From Mucilaginibacter arboris (GTDB lineage: Bacteria > Bacteroidota > Bacteroidia > Sphingobacteriales > Sphingobacteriaceae): a DNA stretch of 64,000 nt. The position numbers were made by a program, and so were the translations under genes. The stretch covers positions 1 through 64,000 of the forward strand of contig NZ_WPIK01000013.1 in the NCBI RefSeq assembly GCF_009754915.1. The letters are read 5' to 3'. Shown one piece after another: positions 34,924 through 45,100 of the stretch (its first letter is position 1; every line of letters begins with the position of its first letter). The notes under the pieces are model-generated. The model searched no databases, had not been told where the DNA came from, and was given only the letters and a program-made list of their open reading frames with translations.

Positions 34924-36171
34924 TTACCGCACCTGTCCATCTCCCCTAACCATCCACTTCTCCGTAACTAATTTCTCCAAAGCAAACGGGCCGCGCGCAT
35001 GCAATTTTTGTGTCGAAATACCAATTTCAGCACCTAAACCGAACTCACCACCATCGGTAAAACGGGTGGAAGCATTTACATAAACCGCAGCAGCATCTAC
35101 TTCATTTAAAAAGTTTTCGCACAAGTTGGGGTCTTGGGAAATAATGGCTTCTGAATGTTTGGAGGAATATTTGGAAATATGTTCCAGCGCTTCTTCATAA
35201 CCAGATACTGTTTTTACCGAACATTTATAGTCAAGAAATTCGCGGCCGAAATCTTCCGGTTTAGCTTCCTGCAAGTAAGGATAATTGCTTTTTTTAAGGA
35301 TTAAATATGCAGGTGCATCAGCAAAAATTTCTACCTGGTAATCTTTTAATTGCGATGCTGTTTTTAGCAGTAGTTTTTCGGCAACGGCTTCATCCACTAA
35401 AATGGTATCGAGCGCATTGCAAACAGAAGGACGCGAAACTTTTGCATTCACCACAATTGCTGCAGCTTTTTCCAGATCAGCAGTTTTTTCTACGTAAGTA
35501 TGGCAAACGCCTGCGCCGGTTTCTATCACCGGAACTTTCGCATGGTCGCGTACATATTCGATCAGTTGCTGCGAGCCGCGCGGAATAATCACATCGATAT
35601 ATTTTACGGCTGTCAGCATTTCTAAAATAAACTTGCGGTCGGTTGGTAAAAGCTGGACGATGTTTTTATCCAAACCGAAATCTTCCAAAACATCCCGGAT
35701 CAGTTCTGCTAAAAAAACATTGGTAAAAGAAGCATCGGTGCCACCGCGCAACACACAAACATTGCCGGAACGAATGCAAAGCGCAGCAACATCAATGGTA
35801 ACATTTGGGCGCGATTCGTAAATAATACCCACAACGCCAAGCGGAACGGTTTTCTTTTGAATGAACAAACCGTTAGGCAAGGTTTTTTCGGATAAAATCT
35901 GGCCAACGGGATCGGTTAACAAAGAAACATCCAGCACACTTTCTGCCAGGTTATTGATGCGTGCTTCGTTTAACAGCAACCGGTCTTTCTTCGGGTCGGC
36001 ATCATGCATCCGATCTAAATCTTTTTGATTTTCATCGATAATTTCTGTTGTATGTATTTTTATTTGATGCGCTAATTTTTCTAGCAAAAGCTTTTTCTCC
36101 TGATCAGAAAGCTTGCTGATAGCATATTTTGCTTTGGAGGCGTTTTCTAATAATGACTGAATAGTTTCCAT
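34924..36171 (-). CDS. proA: Glutamate-5-semialdehyde dehydrogenase
   Basis: 415 aa, full length. It reduces gamma-glutamyl phosphate to the semialdehyde in proline synthesis. VVGIIYESRPNVTIDVAALC, CVLRGGTDASFTN, RGSQQLIEYV, IETGAGVCHTYV and VCNALDTILVD (catalytic Cys in RPSVCNALD) are all present, ending with the FGLGAEIGISTQKLHARGP block. The dispersed motif at 35722-35735 encodes DASFTN on this strand. It is downstream of proB but separated by a 380-bp insertion-like element. Confidence 0.95.
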   Translation of the reverse strand: METIQSLLENASKAKYAISKLSDQEKKLLLEKLAHQIKIHTTEIIDENQKDLDRMHDADPKKDRLLLNEARINNLAESVLDVSLLTDPVGQILSEKTLPNGLFIQKKTVPLGVVGIIYESRPNVTIDVAALCIRSGNVCVLRGGTDASFTNVFLAELIRDVLEDFGLDKNIVQLLPTDRKFILEMLTAVKYIDVIIPRGSQQLIEYVRDHAKVPVIETGAGVCHTYVEKTADLEKAAAIVVNAKVSRPSVCNALDTILVDEAVAEKLLLKTASQLKDYQVEIFADAPAYLILKKSNYPYLQEAKPEDFGREFLDYKCSVKTVSGYEEALEHISKYSSKHSEAIISQDPNLCENFLNEVDAAAVYVNASTRFTDGGEFGLGAEIGISTQKLHARGPFALEKLVTEKWMVRGDGQVR

Positions 36172-36556
36172 TTTTAATATTTTATGTCTTTCTTCTGGGT
36201 TGATAAAAGAAGCTTAATTAGATTCATAATAAGCAAACCTTCGGTTGCTTGGTTTTACGTTCTTTTCCCTTGATGGAAAAGAACCAAAAGATCAAGAATG
36301 CCGGATCGCGTCCGGGCGGCATTCAACCCACCGCACCTGAGTGGCTACCTTTATAACGATGATCCTGCAGCGCTTATTAACTGCTTTCAATTTAAAACTT
36401 TTCAGTTAATTTAGGCAGAACCGTTTGCAAGGTATGCACCTTGGCGCGCAGGCCCGACAAAACGCCCGGAGGGATCGGGTTTGTCTTGATTTCGTTGGTT
36501 CTTTTTGATCAAGCAAAAAGAACGTTAAAAACAACTTTCTTTTAAAAAACATAACT
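36172..36556. repeat. MITE-like element between proB and proA
   Basis: No gene. CGTTCTTTTCCCTTGATGG plus AAAAGAACCAAAAGATCAAG near 36258 mirrors CTTGATTTCGTTGGTTCTTT plus TTGATCAAGCAAAAAGAACG near 36486, giving terminal inverted repeats of roughly 45 bp around a GC-richer centre. The element spans about 36252-36534. A motif variant (GATAAAAGAAGCTT) is at 36202. It separates proB from proA, which are usually adjacent. Confidence 0.65.
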
Positions 36557-37591
36557 TTATAACAACACAATTTCATCTGCATGCGCTACGGTAACTTTTT
36601 CTGCTTTTTGATTTAAATTGATGTCTTCCGAAGCTACACGTGCGCGGGCAACGGCAATGGCTTGGTTCTGCTCGTCTAAAATCTCAAACACTTCACCATT
36701 TTCAAATTTTTCTATAATATTTTTGATACCGACAGCCAGTAAACTTTTTCCGTTTTGTAAAGCTTGCTGCGCGCCGGCATCAACCTGTAACCTTCCGGTA
36801 ACTAAACTTCCGCTTGCCAACCACTTTTTACGGGCAGGAATGGTACAATTTTGAGGCAAACAAAGTGTTCCGGTTTTTTCCTGAATCGCATTTAAGATTC
36901 CGTCTTCTGTCCGGATTCCAAAGATTACTACCTTAATTCCCATTTGTGTTGCTAAACGCGCAAAAGTTAACTTGGAAACCATTCCGCCTAAACCTAAAGC
37001 AGATTTTTCTTTATTGGCTAAAGAAAGTGCGTTTTTATCAATCACTTCAATCTTCGGGATAACGTTTCCATCCGCATTTAAAACACCGGGAACAGAAGTG
37101 CTGAACAGCAATAAAGAAGCACCAAAACCAACGGCAATTAAGGTGGCAAGTTCGTCGTTGTCCGAAAACTTCAGTTCCAAATCGCTCACCACATCGTTCT
37201 CGTTGGCAACCGGGATGATGTTGTTTGCCCACAGTTCTTCGTACGTTTTCTTCAACTGCAAAAACTGCTTGCGGTTAGAGAAATGCGTACGTTCACATAA
37301 ACTCTGTGCAATACTGATTTTATAGGGATAAAAGAAGTATGCGTACCTGCCTAATAACAAAGGATTGCCGATGGCCGCGGCAGCTTTACGCTCGCTGATG
37401 GTCCCGCTGTAATTTTTAATAAAATGCTTGCCCGCGCCAACCGCACCCGAAGATACCAGCACGATGTTGTACTGCTGATGAAGCTGCGCCACCTGGCGTG
37501 CAATTTCTGCAATAACAGCTTCGTCCAGCTCTCCGTTTTTCTGGGTGATGGAAGCTGTTCCAAATTTTAATACAAGAATTGGTTTTGTCAA
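36557..37591 (-). CDS. proB: Glutamate 5-kinase
   Basis: 344 aa. It phosphorylates glutamate at the start of proline synthesis. The amino-acid kinase domain shows VLKFGTASI, VLVSSGAVGAGK, IPVANENDVVS, FSDNDELATLIA and GLGGMVSKLTFA. A C-terminal PUA domain starts at about residue 255 (RKKWLASGSLVTGRLQVDAGA). In IGNPLLLGRY an Asn replaces the Gln of the usual AIGQ feedback-site motif, which may change proline inhibition (inference). It is transcribed toward proA across the inserted element. Confidence 0.92.
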   Translation of the reverse strand: MTKPILVLKFGTASITQKNGELDEAVIAEIARQVAQLHQQYNIVLVSSGAVGAGKHFIKNYSGTISERKAAAAIGNPLLLGRYAYFFYPYKISIAQSLCERTHFSNRKQFLQLKKTYEELWANNIIPVANENDVVSDLELKFSDNDELATLIAVGFGASLLLFSTSVPGVLNADGNVIPKIEVIDKNALSLANKEKSALGLGGMVSKLTFARLATQMGIKVVIFGIRTEDGILNAIQEKTGTLCLPQNCTIPARKKWLASGSLVTGRLQVDAGAQQALQNGKSLLAVGIKNIIEKFENGEVFEILDEQNQAIAVARARVASEDINLNQKAEKVTVAHADEIVLL

Positions 37592-37640
37592 AACTTTTAT
37601 GAAATGAATGATTGCTTTTTATTTACTATAAAGCGTATTT

Positions 37641-37760
37641 ATCATCCCCCTAACCCCCTTCAAAGGGGGAAGTATGGCGGCTACCTTTCTAAAGCCTTTA
37701 AGCAGAATTTGGAAAGGTGGCGGTTGCAACCCCCCTTTAAAGAGGGTTAGGCGGATGACG
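37641..37760. repeat. Inverted CCCCCTAACCCCC-type repeat
   Basis: ATCCCCCTAACCCCCTTCAA at the left is inverted against CCCCCCTTTAAAGAGGGTTA with GGCGGATG at the right, about 120 bp apart, with AAAGGTGG/CTACCTTT pairs inside. It is a hairpin-forming repeat common between Bacteroidota genes, here upstream of proB and after the M28 gene. Confidence 0.7.
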
Positions 37761-37782
37761 GTGATTAACCTACTATTATTGA

Positions 37783-39450
37783 TTACTTTTCGCTTCTATA
37801 TTTTTCCCTTATGGCTTTAAATTCCGATCCTGCTTTCCATTTCGGAAAAACAGCTTCGTTTGCTAGGGTTGTTCCCACATCAAATAACAGCCGCACATCT
37901 TCTACCATCCCGGAGAAAACCCAGGTTTTAGGGTCGTATTCATCAAAAGGCGAATGATAACGGTTTTTAGTGTAATCGGCAGTTTTGGCTTTTCCCCAGG
38001 CTGCGCCATGGCCAATAGCATCAACGCCAGCTTCAGGATACAAAGAAGGAACGCCAACTTTTGCAAAATTAAAATGATCGGAACGGTAGTACCAGCCGCC
38101 GGAAGGATCAGGTTCTGGTGTAATGACACGGCCTTGTTTTGCAGCAGCACGTTTGGCGTAATCGTCCATTTCTGATTGCCCGTAACCCACTACCACGAGG
38201 TCTTTTGTACGGCTATAGGTGTTCAAAACATCCATATTAATATCGGCAACCGTTTGTTTTAAGGGAACGATCGGATGCGTGGTGTAATATTCTGAACCTA
38301 ACAAGCCCTGCTCTTCCGACGTTACCGCAAGGAACATCAGGGAGCGTTCGGGCCTGGTTTTCAGTTTAGAAAAAGCTTCGGCCAAAGTTAGCAAACCGGC
38401 TGTTCCGGTGGCATTGTCAACCGCACCATTATAAATAGAATCTCCTTTTATCGCCTCGCCGATGCCAAAATGATCCCAATGGGCAGAAAAAATCAAGTAT
38501 TCACCGGCACGTTTTGTTCCGGGTAAAACAGCCACCACATTATGCGAAGTTGATTTTTTGGTAGTAACGTTAAGCGTTAAAGAAGCATCCAAACCTAAAC
38601 TCACTGCTTTAAAACCACGTTTTTTGGCAGATTCGATCACTTCTTCCGAGATCCCTGCCAGTTTAAAAAGTTTGTGTGTTGATTCCTGGGTGATCCATCC
38701 TTCCAGCAAGGCGCGTGATTTTCCGTTATCCGCAGTTTGCAAATAAAGCTTAGATTTTGATCCGCTGTTGCGCACCACTGTCCACGGATAACTTGCAGGA
38801 GCGGTATCATGAATAATCAATAAAGCTGCTGCGCCCTGCCTTGCCGCTTCTTCATATTTATACGTCCAGCGGCCGTAGTAAGTCATGTTTTTACCTTTAA
38901 AAAGCTTGCTGTCGTAAAAGCCCGGATCGTTTACCATTACCACAACGGTTTTGCCTTTTACATCTAATCCCGCATAATCATTCCAGTTATATTCCGGCGC
39001 AACGATACCGAAACCGGCAAAAACCATTTCAGAATTATTAACCTGCACCTGGTTTTGAACATGGCGTGTAGTTGCGGTAAAATCTTCTAAAGGATTTAAG
39101 CTGAGCGTGCCGTTTTTACCTTTGATAATTAACGGACCGGCAGCTTTAGAAGCGATATCAACCATGGGCACATCCTGAAAATAGCTGTTGCCGTTCCCGG
39201 GTTTCAGGCCCATTTGCTGAAACTGGTCTTTTAAATAATTGATCGTTTTAGTTTCTCCTGCGGTAAAGGGTTTTCTTCCCATAAAATCATCAGAAGCTAA
39301 AACCTGGATCCGTTTAGCTAAACTACCTGCATTAATTACTTTTATAGCAGAAGAATCTGTAGGAACAGGCTTGTTTAATTTCTGGCTGTACACATTTTTA
39401 CCCGGTAAAAACAGTATGCCAAAGGCTAATAAAGAAACAAAAACTTTCAT
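37783..39450 (-). CDS. M28-family zinc aminopeptidase, secreted
   Basis: 555 aa. The signal peptide (LLAFGILFLPGKNVYS) contains the element shared with 9351-9379. A PA-type insert lies around residues 130-240. The catalytic M28 domain has the zinc ligands in SAHWDHFGIG (His), GAVDNATGTAGLL (Asp), TSEEQGLLGSEYY (Glu-Glu), ADINMDVLN (Asp) and YRSDHFNFAKVGVP (His). It cleaves N-terminal residues from peptides in the periplasm or outside. The gene stands alone. Confidence 0.9.
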   Translation of the reverse strand: MKVFVSLLAFGILFLPGKNVYSQKLNKPVPTDSSAIKVINAGSLAKRIQVLASDDFMGRKPFTAGETKTINYLKDQFQQMGLKPGNGNSYFQDVPMVDIASKAAGPLIIKGKNGTLSLNPLEDFTATTRHVQNQVQVNNSEMVFAGFGIVAPEYNWNDYAGLDVKGKTVVVMVNDPGFYDSKLFKGKNMTYYGRWTYKYEEAARQGAAALLIIHDTAPASYPWTVVRNSGSKSKLYLQTADNGKSRALLEGWITQESTHKLFKLAGISEEVIESAKKRGFKAVSLGLDASLTLNVTTKKSTSHNVVAVLPGTKRAGEYLIFSAHWDHFGIGEAIKGDSIYNGAVDNATGTAGLLTLAEAFSKLKTRPERSLMFLAVTSEEQGLLGSEYYTTHPIVPLKQTVADINMDVLNTYSRTKDLVVVGYGQSEMDDYAKRAAAKQGRVITPEPDPSGGWYYRSDHFNFAKVGVPSLYPEAGVDAIGHGAAWGKAKTADYTKNRYHSPFDEYDPKTWVFSGMVEDVRLLFDVGTTLANEAVFPKWKAGSEFKAIREKYRSEK

Positions 39451-39619
39451 GCAAGCAATTATAGGACATAAAACCTGCTTTTTGTATAAATATATTCTTA
39501 TTTACTATTTTTATGTTCACAAATTTTGCTTCAAGTGATATTTTAAAGCTTGATTTTTCTGTTACCTATAGTTAAAGTTCTGATAATTGTATAAATTGCT
39601 TCACCAAACTTTATTTAAA

Positions 39620-40045
39620 ATGATTAAGCCGAAAACACTCATATTTACCTTATTAATTTCTGCTGTTGCTGCAATGGGTGCCACTGCAGATTTGCAGGAA
39701 GCGCCAGCACAACCCAAACATAATTTAAAAGTATTACCTAAAGATATCAGCAGGGAAAATATCCATCAGGTGATGGAGCAATGGAGTGCAGCATTAGGCG
39801 TAAAATGTAACTTTTGCCACGCTCCTTCAGCTACTGACCCAAAAAGGATGGATTGGACAAGCGATGCCAAACCTGAAAAACAAATGGCGAGACAGATGTA
39901 CACCATGACCGGGAAGATCAACAAAAAATATTTTCACACTAAAAAAGGTGAAAATGGCATGATGGCAATGGCAGCAGTTAATTGTAATACCTGCCACCAT
40001 GGCGAAGCGCATCCGGAGATTAAAGAATTTAAAGAAACAAAGTAG
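39620..40045 (+). CDS. Dihaem c-type cytochrome
   Basis: The ATG at 39620 precedes a proper signal peptide (IKPKTLIFTLLISAVAAMG) and is chosen over 39587. The 141-aa protein has two CxxCH haem sites, CNFCH and CNTCH, with DISRENIHQVMEQWSAALG before the first. This arrangement matches the cytochrome c family similar to reaction-centre cytochrome subunits that is common in Bacteroidota. It acts in the periplasm as an electron carrier, and its partner is unknown. A terminator follows. Confidence 0.88.
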   Translation: MIKPKTLIFTLLISAVAAMGATADLQEAPAQPKHNLKVLPKDISRENIHQVMEQWSAALGVKCNFCHAPSATDPKRMDWTSDAKPEKQMARQMYTMTGKINKKYFHTKKGENGMMAMAAVNCNTCHHGEAHPEIKEFKETK

Positions 40046-40057
40046 AGAAATTTTCAA

Positions 40058-40096
40058 TAAAAAAACCTTAGTTTTAGTAAACTGAGGTTTTTTGTT
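40058..40096 (+). terminator. Terminator after cytochrome gene
   Basis: AAAAAACCTTAGTTT and AAACTGAGGTTTTTT form the stem, followed by more T, just after the cytochrome stop. Confidence 0.85.
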
Positions 40097-40230
40097 TTAG
40101 AGATTTTTTTCTTTACGGGAGGAGAAATGCTAATCTACAATCCATTATTCCTTTGAAGAAGATTCCTCCTTACAACTGATATGACAGCAGTTAGAGCTGA
40201 TCTTAATTTTTTATCGATAAAAGAAGCATC

Positions 40231-40268
40231 AAAAAAAGAAGCAAGACAATGTTAAAAGCCTTGCTTCG
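40231..40268 (-). terminator. Terminator of the SusCD/fasciclin operon
   Basis: On the minus strand GAAGCAAG and CTTGCTTC enclose a 14-nt loop and are followed by seven T, about 25 bp after the last SusD stop. Confidence 0.85.
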
Positions 40269-40290
40269 TTTACAACTAATTTATTAGGCC

Positions 40291-42105
40291 TTACTGCATT
40301 TTAAATGGTAAATACCAGTTTGCCGGATTCATTAGTTTTGCTCTTACCGTTGCTGCATCTGCATTACCATCTCTCAATAACTTTTGATAAACTTTTTCCG
40401 CCAGAAAAGAAGGATCATTACGGCGCCGTGCAATGCGCATTAAATCTGGCCAACGGTTGCCTTCGTATGCTAACTCTAAACCAGCTTCGTCAATAATGGC
40501 GTTTTCCATGTTCAACTGATTTGTCATGTATATATTGGGATCTAACGGCTTTAAGTAAGCACGTGTACGTGTACCAACTTGTTGTAACCAGGGAGAGCGA
40601 TAGCGTGGTGCATCACCGGTACGGGCATCAAAATCATACGGTGCAGGATAAAATGTTTGCTCGATATTAGTAACATCTGTAGGCAAATTACTGGGAGTTG
40701 TACTGGTAGCTGCAGTTACAGGAGTAGGATACAAGCCGTTAAAAACCGTATTAATACCCACATTTGTAAAAGCATAAGCTAATTTAGTATAACCATCACG
40801 GTTAGCAGCTTCGGCAAAACGAAGGTTTAAGGTAGCTGCACGATATAAAAACCAACGGCCGTTTTTCTGTAAAACATTAGTAGGTATAAAAGTAGTTGGG
40901 TCCAGATAATTATACAGATATTTCATAATTACCGGTTGGCCATTAATAGTTTGCACGGTAAATCTTCCGCGCTGATCATAAGGAAAGTTATTGTTTTGTG
41001 TCTGGGCATTCCAGTTGTCCATCGCTAATTGAGATGGTTTTACCAAGTAACTTCCGCCTTGGTTTGAGAAAAGATCAATAAAAGGATTCGTCGGACTAAA
41101 ATTCTGATCGAAATACATAATCCATATCCATTCAGAATTAAATAAGTTATCTTGTGCACGGGCAAAAATGGACCGCCATCCCTGGTTATTGTTATTGATT
41201 AAGGTATTGATGTCCTGTTCCCGGTACCTTAAATAACCAACAGAAAGGTCGTTGTTATCGGTAACTGAAGCAAAAGGAATTTTATACTGGATAAAATATA
41301 AGGCGTTTGTTGAACCAAGCCTTGTTCCGGTTTCTAAAACATAACGATAAGCCGTTGCTGCTGCTGTGTAATTGCCTTTCCATAAATAGAGATCGCCTAA
41401 AAGACAATATTTATTAATGAAAAAGTTTTGTGTATTATAAGAATCTACGGTTGTTATAAGAGAAGCATTGTTTCCGGTCCCATTAATAGTTGCGCTGTAA
41501 ACATCCAGATAAGGTAATGCTGTCATGGTGTTAATCAGCTTATCAATCAACTGATCAAAAGTTAATCTCGGAAATTTAGTCTGATCCTGCAGATCGGTAA
41601 CGTTTGCCAAAGCATCTGTAACGTAAGGAATTGTACCGAAATGAATGCCTAACTGCAGGTACAACCAGGTACGGACAGCAGTCACGTCAGAATAACGTTG
41701 GGCATAATCGGCAGAAGTCATCCTTTTATCCTGAACCATCAGGTTAAAATTCTTCAATACATCGTTACAGTTTAAAATGATTTCATAAAACGGCCGCGGA
41801 TCAGCATAGGGATTACCTGTTGTAACATTGTGTGTGTTAATTTCACGCAGGTATTGATCTGCATTTGTAGTTACATCCATCAAATCGGCACGCAACTCAT
41901 TTAATACTACGTATTGTTTTGCAATGCCAAGTAATTTTCCATATATGCCTGTTACCGCAGCATTTGCATCGTAAACATTTCGGTAGTTTTGACTAACATC
42001 AACCTGATCTTGGGGGGTAATATCGAACGTTTTTTTACAGGAGAACGTTATGGTAACAAAGATTACCAACAATATTTTCAATAACCAGTGTAAATTCTTC
42101 TTCAT
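40291..42105 (-). CDS. SusD/RagB-family nutrient-binding lipoprotein
   Basis: 604 aa. The lipobox cysteine is Cys23 (TITFSCKK). The family helices follow: VSQNYRNVYDANAAVTGIYG, VRTWLYLQLGIHFGTIPYVT and the C-terminal LELAYEGNRWPDLMRIARR, a strong SusD mark. It caps the partner SusC barrel at the cell surface. It is co-transcribed with the SusC gene 25 bp upstream and is last in a seven-gene operon. The ligand cannot be read from the sequence. Confidence 0.9.
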   Translation of the reverse strand: MKKNLHWLLKILLVIFVTITFSCKKTFDITPQDQVDVSQNYRNVYDANAAVTGIYGKLLGIAKQYVVLNELRADLMDVTTNADQYLREINTHNVTTGNPYADPRPFYEIILNCNDVLKNFNLMVQDKRMTSADYAQRYSDVTAVRTWLYLQLGIHFGTIPYVTDALANVTDLQDQTKFPRLTFDQLIDKLINTMTALPYLDVYSATINGTGNNASLITTVDSYNTQNFFINKYCLLGDLYLWKGNYTAAATAYRYVLETGTRLGSTNALYFIQYKIPFASVTDNNDLSVGYLRYREQDINTLINNNNQGWRSIFARAQDNLFNSEWIWIMYFDQNFSPTNPFIDLFSNQGGSYLVKPSQLAMDNWNAQTQNNNFPYDQRGRFTVQTINGQPVIMKYLYNYLDPTTFIPTNVLQKNGRWFLYRAATLNLRFAEAANRDGYTKLAYAFTNVGINTVFNGLYPTPVTAATSTTPSNLPTDVTNIEQTFYPAPYDFDARTGDAPRYRSPWLQQVGTRTRAYLKPLDPNIYMTNQLNMENAIIDEAGLELAYEGNRWPDLMRIARRRNDPSFLAEKVYQKLLRDGNADAATVRAKLMNPANWYLPFKMQ

Positions 42106-42130
42106 ATTTATTCTATAAAAATATTCTAAT

Positions 42131-45100
42131 TTATAATCCTACTCTTACACCTACCTGTACTGATCGATAAATAGGTTCCAGATTGGTATCGATACCCTGA
42201 GTAAGTAAACTTTCAGTGGCACTAAACTCTGGATCATAGCCTAAGTATTTAGTCATAGTAAATATATTATTGCCTGTTAAATAAACCCTTACAGATTTTA
42301 AAAATTTAGTTTTAACGGGAACATTATAAGAAACGGAAACTGTTCTTAAACGCAGGTACGACCCATCTTCTATCCATCGGTCAGAAAAGCGGGAATTTCC
42401 CATCGGATCACCATAAGTTGCTTTAGGAATATCCGTTACCTGCCCGTCAGCACGCCATCTGTTTACTACAGCAAGTGTTTGGTTCTGGTAGCCTGATTCA
42501 GATTCAAGAACACGGCGCGTATAATTATAAACATCATTACCCTTGCTGAAAGTAAATAAAGCATCCAACGTAAACCTTTTATAAGCGAAACGCGTGTTGA
42601 AACCACCGGTAAAATCAGGATTAGGGTTACCGATAACCTGCATGTCCCTGCTATCTATAATATTATCTCCATTAGTATCTACAAATCTTACATCGCCGCC
42701 TTTTAACTTTACTAATGCTCCGGTAGAAGATACTATACTTATACCCTGATGATTCGTGCCCGCTGCTGCAGCTTCTGCATCTGATGTATAAACACCATTA
42801 GTTTTATAGCCGTAAAACAAGTTAGCAGGTAATCCCTGAGCTGTTAATATGGTGCCACCGGCATAAGTAGTTAGCATTTGAGTACCAGGAAGTTCAGTAA
42901 TTTTATTACGATAAGCAGCAATATTCATCCCCACATCCCATTTAAAATTTGAATGGTTAATAATGCGGGCATTTACAGCCATTTCCAACCCTTTAGTCCG
43001 CATGCCTCCATTATTGGTGATGGCATAAGTTAAACCTGATGTGGTAGGCTGCGGTTCATAAACAATCATTTTATCAGTAGTATTCTGATAAGCATCAATG
43101 CTTACAGATAAGCGCTCATTTAAAAAGGAGGCATCAATACCGATATTTGCCTTTTTATTTCGTTCCCATTGCAGTTGCGGATTTCCTATATTCCCGCGTA
43201 CCAAACCTTCTGTTCCTAATAAATTTTGGGATACATAATACTGCCGGGCTGTGTAATTGCCAATATCATCATTACCTGTAAGGCCATAACTTGCTCTTAA
43301 CTTTAGTAATTCAATAAAGTTAACGTTTGACATGAATTTCTCAGAAGAAATCAGCCAACCAGCAGCTATAGAAGGTAACACAGCAAATTTACTTCCGCTT
43401 ATAGACAACACTCCTGGTATTTGTGTACCAAAACGGGAAGAACCATCTACAGCCATATTATAGGAAAATAAATACTTGCCTAATAGTTGATAATCAAGTC
43501 CTAAATAATTATTCAGCCAGTTCCACTTGCCTAAATCCCCGCCAGTCCTGCGTAAAGCAGATACACTATTAGTAACACTAATTAATTGATCGGTAGCAGA
43601 ATTATACCCTAAGGAGTAATTATCCTGAGTATTATCGCTGTTATATCTGAAGCCTAAATTAGCTGAAACATGATGAATGCGATTAAAAGTTCTGTCGAAA
43701 GATAAGTGCGTATCGTTATAAATGCTATATAAACGCTGGACCTGCGTACCTAATCTGCTATCTGCAATGGCGTTGCTTAAAGTATCATTTACTACACCTG
43801 CCCTTGGTATAAAAGTGTTTTCACGAATTTTATCAGATGTTATACCAATCCCGGTTTGCAGATTTAAATATCTGTTGAACTGATATTTAAAATTTACTAT
43901 TCCGAAAAAACGATAGCTCTGATTGGTTTCCTGGGCGCTTCCAATTAAAGCAGCAGGATTGCTAATATTAAAAATATCAGCATCTGTTAAGTTAGGGGAT
44001 TCTACTCCCTGGGCATTTACCGAATGTACCCCTACCAAAGGCGATTTTATCTGACTTGCATAAATAGGGTTTATTTTATAATTAGTACCCTGGTCGCGCA
44101 AGTTTTGCTGTGCATAAGTAAAGGAAAGGCTGGCGCTGGCAGTAAACTTTTTTGTCAGGTTTAAATCTGCATTAAACCGGGTATTATAACGGGCTAAATT
44201 AGTTTCCTGAGTAATACCATCATTACCAAGATAACCTAAAGAAAGGGCATATTTTGCTATTTCATCACCACCGGAAACTTTTAGGTAATAGTTGGTATTA
44301 TAGCTATTTTTAAATACCTGTTTCTGCCAATCTGTATTATTATGATATTGGGCATAAGTAGAACTGCCTACAGCATCATTCATGTAAGGCTGAGCCTGAA
44401 TTTGAGCATCGGTTAAACCGCTTGTTCTTAATACATCTGATAAATAAGTCCGGTAATCTGCTGCTTTTAAAACCGGTAGATTGGAAGGTGTAAAATTAAA
44501 CCCGCCATCAACTCCAAAATCTATGCGTGTTGCCAATTCTGGAGCATGAGCTGTACTAATCAGGATCACGCCGTTTGCCCCTCTGGTACCATAGATAGAT
44601 GAACCATCTTTAATAACAGTAATATTATCAATGTCCTTAAAATCAATTTGTTCTAAGGGATTATAAACATGCCCACCTATCAATGAATTACCGTAATGAT
44701 TATCATCATATATCATTCCATCAACAACAATAAGCGGTTTATTGGTGCCATATAAGGAGGAATATCCGCGAAGGAAAAGGTTAGCGCCAATTCCGGGAGT
44801 ACCTGAACGCCTGATTGCGTTTAAACCAGCAACTTTTCCTTGTAAATAAGAATCGGTTGTTTCGTTATTGGTTTCCCATCCGCCTTGTGTGCTGATACTG
44901 GCTAATGAATTGACAGACTGGTTTTGCGGGGTTTGCCCAAACGGTGTTTTTGCAATATCATATATAGAATTATAGGAATCTTCAAATAAACTGACAGATA
45001 TAGATTTACGGCCTTTTAAAGGAACATCTTTACTTTGAAAGCCCTGGCCAGAGACAGTTAAAACAGCATTAATGTTAGGAACTTTAATCGTGAATTCACC

